Assembly (NCBI RefSeq): GCF_000368625.1
Contig: NZ_KB849580.1
Span: forward strand, 62,001 to 126,000
DNA: 64,000 nucleotides
Direction of reading: 5' to 3'
From: Acinetobacter schindleri CIP 107287
Lineage (GTDB): Bacteria; Pseudomonadota; Gammaproteobacteria; Pseudomonadales; Moraxellaceae
Shown here one piece after another: positions 1 to 8,425 of this stretch. The notes under the pieces are model-generated. The model made no database searches and was not told the origin of the DNA. It saw only the letters and a list, made by a program, of their open reading frames with translations. Made by a program: the position numbers and the translations under genes. Each line of letters begins with the position of its first letter. The first letter of the stretch is position 1.

Positions 1-2
1 AA

Positions 3-731
3 TTTCCGGATTTAAATGGCCTCGTGAAGAAAGCTCAAGCACACAATATTCTGACTGCACTGGACAATACCTGGGGCGCGGGTCTGGCCTTTAATGCCTT
101 TGATTTTGGTGATGAACACCTGAGTGTAGATTTATCCGTACATGCGCTGACCAAATATCCAAGCGGTGGTGGTGACATTCTGATGGGTTCAGTGGTCACG
201 CGTGATAAAGAACTGCATCACAAACTGTTCCGCGCACATGCCATTCAAGGCATTGCTGTCTCAGGTGATGATGTTGCTCAGGTGCAACGTAGTCTTGCTT
301 CCATGCAGCTGCGTTATGCCCATCAATCCAGTAGTGCACTCAACATTCTCACCTGGTTAAAACAGCAAGCGGAGTTTGTGCAGGTACTGCATCCAGCCGA
401 TCCGCATAGCGCAGGCCATCAATACTGGAAAGAAATTTGCAAGGAAGGTCATAGTGCCGGCCTGGTCAGTGTAATTTTTGACAGTAAATATGAACTGCAA
501 GATATCCGCAATTTTTGTGACAGCTTAAAACTGTTTAAGCTTGGTTTTAGCTGGGGTGGTCCTGTTAGCCTGGTCATGCTATATAACTTAAAAGATATGC
601 GTGTGCTTGAACATTCACATTTGAAAGAAGGCTTCCTAGTACGCTTCTGTATTGGTCTAGAACATCCGGAAGATCTGATTGAAGACATTCAACACGCACT
701 ACAAAACATGAAAAAAGTTAAAAATGAATAA
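3..731 (+). CDS. metC: Cystathionine beta-lyase, C-terminal part (5' end outside window)
   Basis: PLP-dependent Cys/Met-metabolism enzyme. Family members cleave cystathionine to homocysteine, pyruvate and ammonia in methionine synthesis. The frame is open to the window edge, so 242 C-terminal residues are visible and the true start lies upstream. The stretch SVHALTKYPSGGGDILMGSV fits the Schiff-base lysine region (the Lys of TKY), and the PVSLV segment near the C-terminus fits the fold-type I C-terminal domain. The next gene starts 18 bp downstream on the same strand, so the two may be cotranscribed. Discriminating a beta-lyase from a gamma-synthase or gamma-lyase needs the missing N-terminal half, so the substrate is inferred. 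Confidence 0.85.
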   Translation, partial: FPDLNGLVKKAQAHNILTALDNTWGAGLAFNAFDFGDEHLSVDLSVHALTKYPSGGGDILMGSVVTRDKELHHKLFRAHAIQGIAVSGDDVAQVQRSLASMQLRYAHQSSSALNILTWLKQQAEFVQVLHPADPHSAGHQYWKEICKEGHSAGLVSVIFDSKYELQDIRNFCDSLKLFKLGFSWGGPVSLVMLYNLKDMRVLEHSHLKEGFLVRFCIGLEHPEDLIEDIQHALQNMKKVKNE

Positions 732-749
732 ATAACAATAGGAAATTAT

Positions 750-2333
750 ATGGGTACACCAATCGTAATCGCTAAAAAAACCGCCGATACCACCCAGGAT
801 ATCGTGCTGCATTCTCAGCTTGCCAACCGCCATGGTCTGATTGCCGGTGCAACCGGTACTGGCAAGACCGTGACATTAAAGGTACTGGCAGAAAGTTTTT
901 CCCGAATTGGTGTACCTGTATTCTTGGCCGATGCCAAGGGCGATGTTTCCAGCTTGGCGAAAGCTGGGGAAAGTAATCCCAAATTTGATGAACGCATTAA
1001 AAGCCTGAATATCGAGTCCATCCCTTTTTCAGCGTCGCCTGTGGTGTTCTGGGATTTATTTGGCGAGCAAGGCCATCCGATTCGCACCACCATTTCCGAG
1101 ATTGGCCCTCTCCTTCTTGCCCGTATTTTGAATCTGAACGACACTCAGGAAGGTGTGCTCTCTGCCATTTTCCGTATTGCTGATGATCAGGGACTATTAC
1201 TGATCGACTTTAAAGATCTAAAGGCCATGATTAGTTATGTCAGCGAACATGCCGCAGATTTTAAAGCGGACTATGGCAATCTGTCTCCTGCCAGTCTGGG
1301 CGCGATTCAACGCAATCTGCTTGCCTTGGCTGATCAAGGTGGTGAGCAATTCTTTGGTGAACCAGCGCTGGATCTGATGGATTTTTTACAAACCGACAGT
1401 CAAGGTCATGGCAATATCAACTTGCTTGCTGCTGACAAGCTGATGAATACACCCAAGCTATATGCCACCTTCCTGCTGTGGATGCTTTCAGAGCTGTTTG
1501 AACAGTTACCGGAAGTCGGCGACCTGGATAAACCTAAACTGGTGTTCTTCTTTGATGAAGCCCATTTGCTATTTGATAATACTAGCCCTGCCTTGCAAGA
1601 AAAGATTGAACAGGTGGTGCGTTTGATTCGTTCTAAAGGTGTGGGGATTTACTTTATCACCCAGAATCCACTCGATTTACCAGAAAGAGTTTTAGGTCAA
1701 CTCGGCAATCGGGTTCAGCATGCTTTACGTGCTTTTACCCCTAAAGACCAAAAAGCGGTAAAAACGGCGGCAGATACTTTTCGAGCTAATCCAGAATTTA
1801 AAGTTCAGGATGCTATTACCGAACTGGCTGTCGGTGAAGCACTGATTAGCTGTCTGGATGAAAAAGGCACACCGCAAATTGTAGAACGCGGCTGGGTGAT
1901 GCCGCCACACTCCTCTTTTACCCCCATTTCTCCTGAAGAACGCAAAACTTTAATGCAACAAAGCATTGTGGCTGGGATTTATGAACAGCAAGTTGATCGT
2001 GACAGTGCGCATGAAATACTGCAAAACAAAGTCACTGAACGCCAGCAACAGCTTCAGGCTGCGGAACTTGCCAAACAGCAAGCCAAAGAACAAGAAGCGT
2101 ATGCCAAACAAGTCGCAAAAGAGCAGGAAACATTTGCTAAGCAGCAAGCCCGCGAACAGGAACGTCTTGCACGCGAACAGCAGAAAGAAGCTGAACGTGC
2201 AGCGAAACAGCGTGAAAAGTTCACCCAAGACATTGTTGGCACCTTTGCCAAAAGTGCCGCACGCACTTTGGGTAGCACTACCGGCCAGAAAATTGTCCGT
2301 GGTTTATTAGGGTCATTATTTGGTAAGAGATAA
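750..2333 (+). CDS. YjgR/DUF853 family HerA-like ATPase
   Basis: Predicted cytoplasmic P-loop ATPase of the HerA/VirB4-like superfamily (DUF853, E. coli YjgR type), 527 aa. The Walker A is GATGTGKT at about residues 33-40, followed by FLADAKGD. The Walker B-like strand is [13 protein letters not shown] at about 263-275, then an arginine-containing [18 protein letters not shown] segment. Residues about 430-500 form a charged Gln/Glu/Ala/Lys-rich stretch with repeated KQxAKEQE units, which should be a long coiled coil. The last ~30 residues are Gly/Ser-rich ([18 protein letters not shown]). The molecular role of this family is not established; DNA or protein translocation is only an analogy to HerA. 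It starts 18 bp after the lyase gene and ends before a terminator hairpin. Confidence 0.88.
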   Translation: MGTPIVIAKKTADTTQDIVLHSQLANRHGLIAGATGTGKTVTLKVLAESFSRIGVPVFLADAKGDVSSLAKAGESNPKFDERIKSLNIESIPFSASPVVFWDLFGEQGHPIRTTISEIGPLLLARILNLNDTQEGVLSAIFRIADDQGLLLIDFKDLKAMISYVSEHAADFKADYGNLSPASLGAIQRNLLALADQGGEQFFGEPALDLMDFLQTDSQGHGNINLLAADKLMNTPKLYATFLLWMLSELFEQLPEVGDLDKPKLVFFFDEAHLLFDNTSPALQEKIEQVVRLIRSKGVGIYFITQNPLDLPERVLGQLGNRVQHALRAFTPKDQKAVKTAADTFRANPEFKVQDAITELAVGEALISCLDEKGTPQIVERGWVMPPHSSFTPISPEERKTLMQQSIVAGIYEQQVDRDSAHEILQNKVTERQQQLQAAELAKQQAKEQEAYAKQVAKEQETFAKQQAREQERLAREQQKEAERAAKQREKFTQDIVGTFAKSAARTLGSTTGQKIVRGLLGSLFGKR

Positions 2334-2363
2334 CCCTCCTTTCTCCGATTATTTTCTTTATTT

Positions 2364-2395
2364 TTATGGGATATTTTAATATCCCATAATTTTTT
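2364..2395 (+). terminator. Rho-independent terminator after yjgR-like gene
   Basis: Inverted repeat TTATGGGATATT (2364-2375) with AATATCCCATAA (2378-2389), followed by a T run (2390-2395). It closes the preceding transcription unit and insulates the hmp promoter. Confidence 0.7.
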
Positions 2396-2410
2396 CATGG
2401 TTTTTACTTA

Positions 2411-2433
2411 AAGATGTATTGTGAATATATCTT
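2411..2433. promoter_or_regulatory. Imperfect NsrR-type operator upstream of hmp
   Basis: The 11-1-11 dyad AAGATGTATTG / GAATATATCTT has three mismatches in 22 arm positions relative to the perfect copy 25 bp downstream. Spacing and half-site sequence match the gamma-proteobacterial NsrR consensus. Confidence 0.65.
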
Positions 2434-2435
2434 TA

Positions 2436-2458
2436 AAGATGTATTTTAAATACATCTT
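2436..2458. promoter_or_regulatory. Perfect NsrR-type operator upstream of hmp
   Basis: Half-site AAGATGTATTT (2436-2446), one central T, then its exact reverse complement AAATACATCTT (2448-2458). This is the classical 11-1-11 NsrR palindrome. It ends 27 bp before the hmp ATG and abuts a TATAAAT-like -10 (2458-2464), so bound NsrR would block the promoter. The nsrR gene lies directly downstream of hmp. Confidence 0.85.
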
Positions 2459-2485
2459 ATAAATAACAGCCATGAGAGATCTGCT

Positions 2486-3694
2486 ATGACTCCACAGCAA
2501 ATTGACCTAGTAAAAGCTACAGTACCTGTGCTTCGTGAAAATGGGGTTGCTTTAACCGGTTATTTTTACAACCGGATGTTAAACAATAACCCTGATCTAA
2601 AAGAAACCTTCAACATGGGTCACCAGCGTAGCGGTGCTCAGGCGCAAGCCTTGGCAGGTGCAGTTTTAGCATATGCTGAAAATATCGAAGATCCTTCTGT
2701 GTTATTACCTGTGGTTGAACTCATTGCGCATAAACATGTCAGCTTAAATATTAAAGCACCTGATTACGGCATTGTTGGGGAAAACCTGCTGCATTCAATC
2801 AGTGAAGTACTCAATATTTCTATGGATGATCCACTGATTGATGCGTGGGCTACTGCATATGGACAATTAGCAGACCTGTTCATTGCGACTGAAAAAGCGA
2901 TTTATGATCAACATGAACAGACTAAAGGTAGCTGGTTAGGCTGGCGCAATTTCAAGATTGCCAAAAAAGTAATAGAAAGCGAAGAGATCACTTCGTTCTA
3001 CCTGGCACCAGTCGATGGCGGACCATTACCGAAGTATGAAGCAGGTCAGTATATTTCTGTACGTGTGTTTGTGCCTGAACTGAATTTGAGACAACCACGT
3101 CAATATACGCTTTCAACTTGTCCTCAAGATGAATACCTGCGTATTTCAGTGAAGCGTGAAGATCAAAAAGGTGATTTGGTTCCAGGCTGGGTATCTAATA
3201 CTTTACATAGCTTGGCAGAAGGCTCAGAAATTGAAGTGTCTGCACCAACAGGTAATTTCTACTTGATTGATCCAAACAAACGTAATGTATTCGTCAGTGG
3301 GGGTGTGGGCTTAACTCCAATGGTAGCCATGTTAAATCAGTTGGTAACTCTGGATATGCCACAACCTGTGACTTTCATTCATGCCTGCCGTAGCAAACAG
3401 GTGCATGCCATGAAACAGCACATTCATGATTTGAAAGCCAAATATCCACGTTTAAGCACGCTGACTGCTTACGAATTCCCGCACCAAGGTGACAAACTGG
3501 GTGAAGACTATGATGTAGCAGGCCGTCTGGATCTGAGTACAGTTGATCGTGCTTTATTACCAGAAAATGCTGATTACTATCTATGTGGCCCAATGCCATT
3601 TATGGCAGAACAACACAAAGCGCTGGTTGCACGAGGCATTCCTGCTGAGAATATTCACAGTGAAGCCTTTGGTACTGGTGGCGTTCGCCACTAA
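2486..3694 (+). CDS. hmp: Flavohemoglobin, nitric oxide dioxygenase
   Basis: Cytoplasmic NO dioxygenase converting NO and O2 to nitrate with NAD(P)H, FAD and heme b; 402 aa, full family length. The N-terminal globin domain (about 1-140) has the distal Tyr28 in FYNRM and the proximal-His region IAHKHVSLNI. The FAD domain carries RQPRQYTLS (about 205-213). The NAD domain carries GGVGLTPM (about 272-279) and YYLCGPMPFM (about 371-380). Two NsrR-type operators precede it and nsrR follows. This points to derepression by NO, which is inference from the sites plus known NsrR biology. A GAGAG element just upstream of the ATG can serve as ribosome binding site. Confidence 0.96.
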   Translation: MTPQQIDLVKATVPVLRENGVALTGYFYNRMLNNNPDLKETFNMGHQRSGAQAQALAGAVLAYAENIEDPSVLLPVVELIAHKHVSLNIKAPDYGIVGENLLHSISEVLNISMDDPLIDAWATAYGQLADLFIATEKAIYDQHEQTKGSWLGWRNFKIAKKVIESEEITSFYLAPVDGGPLPKYEAGQYISVRVFVPELNLRQPRQYTLSTCPQDEYLRISVKREDQKGDLVPGWVSNTLHSLAEGSEIEVSAPTGNFYLIDPNKRNVFVSGGVGLTPMVAMLNQLVTLDMPQPVTFIHACRSKQVHAMKQHIHDLKAKYPRLSTLTAYEFPHQGDKLGEDYDVAGRLDLSTVDRALLPENADYYLCGPMPFMAEQHKALVARGIPAENIHSEAFGTGGVRH

Positions 3695-3721
3695 GCAGTC
3701 AGCTTAAACTGAAATCAAGCA

Positions 3722-3752
3722 AGGGCTAGTCTGGCTGTGTTAGACTAGCCCT
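3722..3752 (+). terminator. Hairpin between hmp and nsrR
   Basis: Perfect 11-bp stem AGGGCTAGTCT (3722-3732) / AGACTAGCCCT (3742-3752) with a 9-nt loop, then a short weak T tract. It probably terminates or attenuates hmp transcription. The nsrR start lies only 28 bp later, so nsrR may depend on read-through or a promoter inside this interval. Confidence 0.6.
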
Positions 3753-3779
3753 GCTTTGTATAAAAACTCTAGATTTATA

Positions 3780-4220
3780 ATGCAGTTAAATAAATTTACC
3801 GATTACGCCTTACGGATTCTCATGTACATCGCTCAGCCGAAAGAAATGCCGTATACCATTGCGGAACTCGCGAATGAGCTGCAGGTGTCAGAGAACCATG
3901 CCATGAAAATCGTACATTTTATGGCAAAGCAGGACTGGCTCATCACTACTCGTGGGCGAGGCGGCGGCATTCGCATGAATCCGCTCACCTTAAAAATACC
4001 ATTAGGTCAAATCGTGCGTATCCTGCAACAGGATAGCCAAGTGGTAGAATGCAATACCCCACCCTGTGTGCTGCGTAAAAATTGTGGTTTAAAAGGCATT
4101 TTAGATGATGCCGTAGAGCAGTTTTATGCCAGCCTGGATCAATATACGCTCAGTGAAGTGGTAACACCACTGCAAGGTCATTACAGCATCCAGTCACCAA
4201 TCGGCCTGATCAATCTTTAG
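3780..4220 (+). CDS. nsrR: NO-sensing Rrf2-family repressor
   Basis: Iron-sulfur transcription repressor that loses DNA binding when its cluster reacts with NO. From the ATG at 3780 it is 146 aa. The N-terminal winged helix is FTDYALRILMYIAQ... TIAELANELQVSENHAMKIV, with a wing RGRGGGI. The three cluster cysteines fall at residues 91, 96 and 102 (ECNTPPC...NC), the same spacing and numbering as E. coli NsrR, which separates it from IscR. A longer in-frame start at 3756 exists but gives a poor N-terminal fit. The target is visible nearby: two matching operators in front of hmp. Confidence 0.92.
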   Translation: MQLNKFTDYALRILMYIAQPKEMPYTIAELANELQVSENHAMKIVHFMAKQDWLITTRGRGGGIRMNPLTLKIPLGQIVRILQQDSQVVECNTPPCVLRKNCGLKGILDDAVEQFYASLDQYTLSEVVTPLQGHYSIQSPIGLINL

Positions 4221-4319
4221 TTTTCACTTTCTGCTTACCAAGTCTTGCATTGAAAGTTCGCTTGCCCAAGCGACTTCCTTTATAATAGCTGCTTGTAAAT
4301 TTAAGTTTGAAGTTGAGCC

Positions 4320-5243
4320 ATGCACCACAGCAGAGGAAAATCGAAAAACAGTAAGGCAGCTGCTGCCCCAAAGCAAAAGATTAGCTATACCAAAAAAGTC
4401 GATCCTGCGATTACTGAATACTCTGTGCGCTCGCTCAATTGGCTGCGCAAAGCTGAATTTTTAATGAGTGCACCCAAACTTAATCTGTGTGTTGAAGATA
4501 CAGGTTATGAAGTGGCATTCGCCGGTCGCTCCAATGCAGGTAAATCCAGTGCCATCAATGCGCTGACCAATCAGAAACAATTGGCACGTGCTTCGAAAAG
4601 ACCGGGCCGTACCCAGATGATTAACTTCTTCAGCCTCGGCAATCCAGACCAGCGTCTGGTTGACTTACCCGGTTATGGTTATGCAGCTGTACCTGAAAAA
4701 ATGAAACTGGTCTGGCAGAAAGAACTAGAAAATTACCTGATTCACCGTAAGAGCTTGCAAGGTCTGGTGCTGTTGATGGATATCCGTCATCCACTACAAC
4801 ACTTTGATGTGATGATGCTGGAATGGGCCTATTCACGTCACCTGTTCGTGCATGTCTTGTTGACCAAATCAGACAAGCTGAATCGTGGTCCTGCGTCCAA
4901 AGCCCTACAGGAAGTCAAAGCAACATTAAATAAAATGAAGCTAAACTTCTCGATTCAATTGTTCTCCTCTTTAAATAAAGAAGGTCTGGAAGAACTGGCA
5001 AGCGTGATGGCCGGTCGTCTGAACTTTACTCTGGATCAACCAACGGAATTTGATCTGGATAGTATTCCTGAAGCATCAATCCATGATTTAAACGAAGCTG
5101 ATGAACCGATTGAATCTGTTGAGCTAGAAGATGACACTGACTCAGACCAAGATCATGAAATCACTGCAAGTGAATTAAACAATCTGGATGAGCCGGTTGA
5201 AGCTGATCAACCAGAGATTGTTGAACAAGAACAGCCAAAATAA
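4320..5243 (+). CDS. engB: Ribosome-biogenesis GTPase with long acidic tail
   Basis: YihA/YsxC/EngB GTPase, involved in late large-subunit ribosome assembly. G1 is GRSNAGKS (about 69-76), G3 is DLPGYGYA and G4 is TKSD in LLTKSDKLN. The family is usually about 200 aa; this protein is 307 aa. The extra length is a basic N-terminal lead (KSKNSKAAAAPKQK) and an unusual C-terminal tail of about 70 residues (from about 235) that is strongly acidic and low in complexity. The core looks complete, so function should be intact. The tail could contact basic ribosomal proteins, which is speculation. Confidence 0.93.
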   Translation: MHHSRGKSKNSKAAAAPKQKISYTKKVDPAITEYSVRSLNWLRKAEFLMSAPKLNLCVEDTGYEVAFAGRSNAGKSSAINALTNQKQLARASKRPGRTQMINFFSLGNPDQRLVDLPGYGYAAVPEKMKLVWQKELENYLIHRKSLQGLVLLMDIRHPLQHFDVMMLEWAYSRHLFVHVLLTKSDKLNRGPASKALQEVKATLNKMKLNFSIQLFSSLNKEGLEELASVMAGRLNFTLDQPTEFDLDSIPEASIHDLNEADEPIESVELEDDTDSDQDHEITASELNNLDEPVEADQPEIVEQEQPK

Positions 5244-5264
5244 GCCCGATGTGATCCAAGTGAC

Positions 5265-5309
5265 AAAATAATGTCCCGTATTGCCTGCAGCAATTCGGGA
5301 CATTATTTT
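5265..5309 (+). terminator. Long terminator hairpin after engB
   Basis: 14-bp perfect outer stem AAAATAATGTCCCG (5265-5278) / CGGGACATTATTTT (5296-5309), capped by an inner ATTGC/GCAAT stem. The U-rich right arm acts as the tail. It is AT-symmetric, so it can work in both directions. Confidence 0.75.
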
Positions 5310-5345
5310 CATACTGTATTGATCAAGCAGTGATGGATCCACCCC

Positions 5346-6290
5346 ATGTCTTTACTCTCACGATTCAAAACAACAAAAATTGGCTCTTCAATTTCCTATT
5401 TTATCCAACCGCGCAAAGTTAAGTTTGAATGGCAGGCTACCCCGATTGACTGGATTCCAAATCAGCCTTTTGCCAGTTACTTTGTGAATGAAATTAATAA
5501 TATTCTGCCGGCCGGTGAATTCTGGTTCTGTCGCCTGTATAACAAGGTTCTCGCTCAGATCACCGACGAAAAATTAAAGCATGATGTACAGGCTTTTATC
5601 CGTCAGGAAGCCATGCATGCTCAGGCACATAATTCGGCCAATAAAGAGTATCTATCTGAACGCCAGATTGATATCCAGCGCAATCTGGACATTATGGATT
5701 TCCTGTTCAATCAATTGCTGGCCGATCAGCCGCTTGGTCTGAAAATTCCTAAAATCGCAGAACATCAATGGGATCTGTTCCGGCTTGGTATCGTCGCGAC
5801 TGTAGAGCATATGACCTGTGTCCTTGGAAAATATGCGCTCTATAACACCGAATGGGAACGGCTTGGTGCTGATACAAATATGCTAGATCTGGTGAAATGG
5901 CATGGCGCAGAAGAAATTGAGCATCGCAGTGTGGCATTTGACTTATATCGTCATCTTGGTGGCGGATATATTGCCCGCTACTATTTAAGTGTGGTGGTGA
6001 TTATTGGAGTGATTGGTCTGTGGGTCGACGGTGCAGCACACTTGTTAGCACAAGACCCTCGCTTTAAGCAGCTGAAACCCACGGTGTATAAACCCTGGAT
6101 CTGGAAAGAATGGTTGCGTATTTCACAGCAGGACAATCGTTTGTTACCGAATCCCCTATGGCTGGTTTCTCAGCAGCTCGGCTACCTGATGCCATGGTAT
6201 GACCCGGTGCATGAAGGCAGTACCGATGATGCACTGTATTATCTTGAGCATTCCCCTGCGGCCAAACGGGCAGGTTTAAAAGTCGCCTGA
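5346..6290 (+). CDS. Metal-dependent hydrolase-like protein (PF10118 type)
   Basis: 314-aa protein resembling the family annotated as predicted metal-dependent hydrolase (PF10118). Visible candidate metal ligands are spread through the first two thirds in a ferritin-like helical pattern: RQEAMHAQAH (about 87-96), TVEHMTC (about 151-157) and GAEEIEHRSVAF (about 187-198). A hydrophobic helix (YLSVVVIIGVIGLW, about 213-226) suggests membrane contact. The family's reaction has not been established to my knowledge, and the ExxH motifs would equally suit a di-iron protein. Monocistronic, flanked by terminators. Confidence 0.75.
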   Translation: MSLLSRFKTTKIGSSISYFIQPRKVKFEWQATPIDWIPNQPFASYFVNEINNILPAGEFWFCRLYNKVLAQITDEKLKHDVQAFIRQEAMHAQAHNSANKEYLSERQIDIQRNLDIMDFLFNQLLADQPLGLKIPKIAEHQWDLFRLGIVATVEHMTCVLGKYALYNTEWERLGADTNMLDLVKWHGAEEIEHRSVAFDLYRHLGGGYIARYYLSVVVIIGVIGLWVDGAAHLLAQDPRFKQLKPTVYKPWIWKEWLRISQQDNRLLPNPLWLVSQQLGYLMPWYDPVHEGSTDDALYYLEHSPAAKRAGLKVA

Positions 6291-6316
6291 GCTCTCCTCT
6301 TATTACAATTTCTAAC

Positions 6317-6344
6317 AGCAGGGATCATTTCCCTGCTTTTTATT
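6317..6344 (+). terminator. Rho-independent terminator
   Basis: Stem AGCAGGGA (6317-6324) / TCCCTGCT (6330-6337), loop TCATT, followed by a T-rich tail. It closes the PF10118-type gene. Confidence 0.85.
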
Positions 6345-6387
6345 TGACCTAAGATAAAGCTACAGACATGACCCTAAGGATAAGCTC

Positions 6388-6807
6388 ATGCAAGCACGGA
6401 TTTCAGTGATTACACTCGGTGTTCGCGACCTGGAGGCTGCACTACGCTTTTATTATGATGGGCTGGGCTTTCCCAGTAAAGGCATTGTTGGCAAAGAATT
6501 TGAATATGGCGCAGTCGCATTTATTGAACTACAGGCTGGATTAAAACTGGCTTTATGGCCGCAAAGCAGCATCCAGCATGATACCGGACTCGAACCGAGC
6601 CCAATGTGTCCCACTCAAATGACCTTGGGACACAATGTGTATAGCCCATTAGATGTCGATCAGGTCATGACTCAGGCTGAAAAAGCTGGAGCCAAGATTG
6701 TGAAAGCTGCACAGGCCAGATTTTATGGCGGCTATGCAGGCTATTTTCAGGATCCAGATGGACATCTGTGGGAGGTGGTTTTCAATCCTCAACTAGAGAT
6801 GGACTGA
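6388..6807 (+). CDS. VOC superfamily (glyoxalase-like) protein
   Basis: 139-aa single vicinal-oxygen-chelate domain protein. It has two beta-alpha-beta-beta-beta halves: ARISVITLGVRDLEAALRFYYDGLGF at the start, and YGGYAGYFQDPDGHLWEVVFNP near the end with the usual metal-ligand Glu in WEV. The N-terminal ligand position is not the canonical glyoxalase I His, so glyoxalase I activity should not be assumed. Substrate unknown. The 3' end overlaps the convergent symporter gene by 19 bp (6789-6807), an overlap that leaves no room for a separate terminator. Confidence 0.85.
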   Translation: MQARISVITLGVRDLEAALRFYYDGLGFPSKGIVGKEFEYGAVAFIELQAGLKLALWPQSSIQHDTGLEPSPMCPTQMTLGHNVYSPLDVDQVMTQAEKAGAKIVKAAQARFYGGYAGYFQDPDGHLWEVVFNPQLEMD

Positions 6808-8051
6808 TCCAGCTGCGGTTCACGGGTATGTCGGTCAACCACGACACTGATCATCATATCACCCTGCACATTCACCACAGTCCTGACCGTATCGAGCAGT
6901 CGGTCAATCGGCAACAGGATCGCAATGGCTTCTGCCGGTAGACCCACTGATTGCAGTACCATGATCATAGTCACCATCCCGGCACTTGGAATACCCGGTG
7001 CGCCTAAAGATGCAATCATTGCTGTGGCACACACGACCAATTGCTGCCCTAACGTCAGATCAAGTCCCATGAGGTTGGCAATAAATAAAGCTGCTGCGGC
7101 TTCATACAGTGCCGTACCATCCATGTTCAGCTGAGTCCCAAGCGGAATGACAAAGCCTGCCGTATGTGGACGTACTCCCAGATTTTCCTGGGCACATTTC
7201 ATAGATAATGGCATGGTTGCAGAACTGGAACTGGTCGCAAAAGCGGTAATCAAGGCTGCGCGAGTGCCTTTGAAAAAGGTAATCGGGCTCATTTTCCCGA
7301 AGATCCACAACAATAATGGTAGAACTACCAGACCGTGGAAAATGGTGGTGCCCGTTACTACCGCAGCAAACTCTGCCAGACGGCTCAGTACCGAAATATC
7401 TTCAGTGGCAATCAGCTTGGCCAGTAGCGCAAAAATCCCGAATGGCGCCAGTTTCATGACCCAGCCAATCATCAGCATCATGATGTCAAAAAACTGCATA
7501 CTGAGCTTACGCACCGTCCGAAACTTGTCTCCCCCTGCCACCAGTGCCACACCGACAAAGAGTGCAAAGACCACCACTGCCAGCACATTGCCATCGGCAA
7601 AGGCCTTAAACGGATTGATCAGGGTATTCTGAATAAAGTTGGTAAAGAATGAAGATGGCGTTAAAGTATCCAGAGTTTTATGCTGAGCCATGGCATCCTG
7701 GAACATTACTACATCGACACCCTTGCCTACATCAAACAGATGGGCACAAGCCAATCCCAAGATTAAAGCCAGGGTGGTCGTGGTGACACAGCATGCCAAG
7801 GTAATTTTCCAGGTTCGGCTCAGCTGACCACCAGCTTGCAGATTCGATACTCCAACCACAATCGAGCTAAAGATCAGTGGAACCAGCAACATCTTTAGCA
7901 AACCAATAAAGATGCTGCTCATGATACCCAGACCATACAGGCTGAGCTCTTCAAACGTGGTTTGCGGGAAAAGATTTAATAAAAAACCAAATAGGACACC
8001 CAATACTGCGGCAACTAGAATCTGCGTATTTAAGCTCATCTTCATGGACAT
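6789..8051 (-). CDS. Sodium/proton:glutamate or dicarboxylate symporter (DAACS family)
   Basis: Inner-membrane secondary transporter of the dicarboxylate/amino acid:cation symporter family, about 420 aa from the ATG at 8051. Diagnostic stretches are the Ser-rich re-entrant loop TAFATSSSSATMP, the GTQLNMDGTALYEA motif in TM7, and GAPGIPSAGMV in the second re-entrant loop. An upstream in-frame ATG at 8087 would add 12 residues. I prefer 8051 because the hydrophobic N-terminus starts there and a GGATAAG element lies upstream. Glutamate, aspartate or C4-dicarboxylates are all possible substrates. Confidence 0.9.
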   Translation of the reverse strand: MSMKMSLNTQILVAAVLGVLFGFLLNLFPQTTFEELSLYGLGIMSSIFIGLLKMLLVPLIFSSIVVGVSNLQAGGQLSRTWKITLACCVTTTTLALILGLACAHLFDVGKGVDVVMFQDAMAQHKTLDTLTPSSFFTNFIQNTLINPFKAFADGNVLAVVVFALFVGVALVAGGDKFRTVRKLSMQFFDIMMLMIGWVMKLAPFGIFALLAKLIATEDISVLSRLAEFAAVVTGTTIFHGLVVLPLLLWIFGKMSPITFFKGTRAALITAFATSSSSATMPLSMKCAQENLGVRPHTAGFVIPLGTQLNMDGTALYEAAAALFIANLMGLDLTLGQQLVVCATAMIASLGAPGIPSAGMVTMIMVLQSVGLPAEAIAILLPIDRLLDTVRTVVNVQGDMMISVVVDRHTREPQLDQSISS

Positions 8052-8238
8052 TTTAATATTGAACTTATCCGGCACTATGCCATGCAAGTTTCGGATAATC
8101 GAGTAAAATTTTATAAACGCTTTGCAGCAAAATATCTTTTATTATTCATTTAATCCATATGGTGATGTACCAAATTTTGGCACGCAATGTGCTTAATCAG
8201 TGCAATAAGCTGGTTTTATACAAAGGAAATACACGTTC

Positions 8239-8367
8239 ATGAAAAAAATGATCATTGCTGTTGCACTCATTTGCAGCATCGGGCAGGTTTTTGCACATTC
8301 TTCGGGCGGTAAAGAACAGCAAGGCTGCCATAAGCATTCAAGCAATGATGTGCCACATTGCCACTAA
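8239..8367 (+). CDS. Small secreted Cys/His-rich peptide (YHYH-like)
   Basis: 42-residue ORF with a clear signal peptide: MKKMIIAVALICSIGQVFA, cleavage after AxA, leaving about 23 residues. The mature part has His, Gly and Cys spaced as HSSGG...GCHKH...PHCH. This GCH...HCH layout resembles small periplasmic proteins annotated as YHYH-domain, but the tyrosines of that motif are missing. The upstream AAAGGAAAT is a good ribosome binding site. It has its own terminator downstream. Metal or heme binding is a reasonable inference from the Cys/His content; the function is unknown. Confidence 0.65.
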   Translation: MKKMIIAVALICSIGQVFAHSSGGKEQQGCHKHSSNDVPHCH

Positions 8368-8384
8368 CTTCAAATCACATCCAT

Positions 8385-8415
8385 AAAAAAGCCGGAACTC
8401 TAATCCGGCTTTTTT
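8385..8415. terminator. Bidirectional terminator between small peptide and tesB
   Basis: Stem AAAAAAGCCGGA (8385-8396) / TCCGGCTTTTTT (8404-8415), 7-nt loop. A/T tails on both sides serve the convergent genes. Confidence 0.9.
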
Positions 8416-8425
8416 ATTTTGAATC

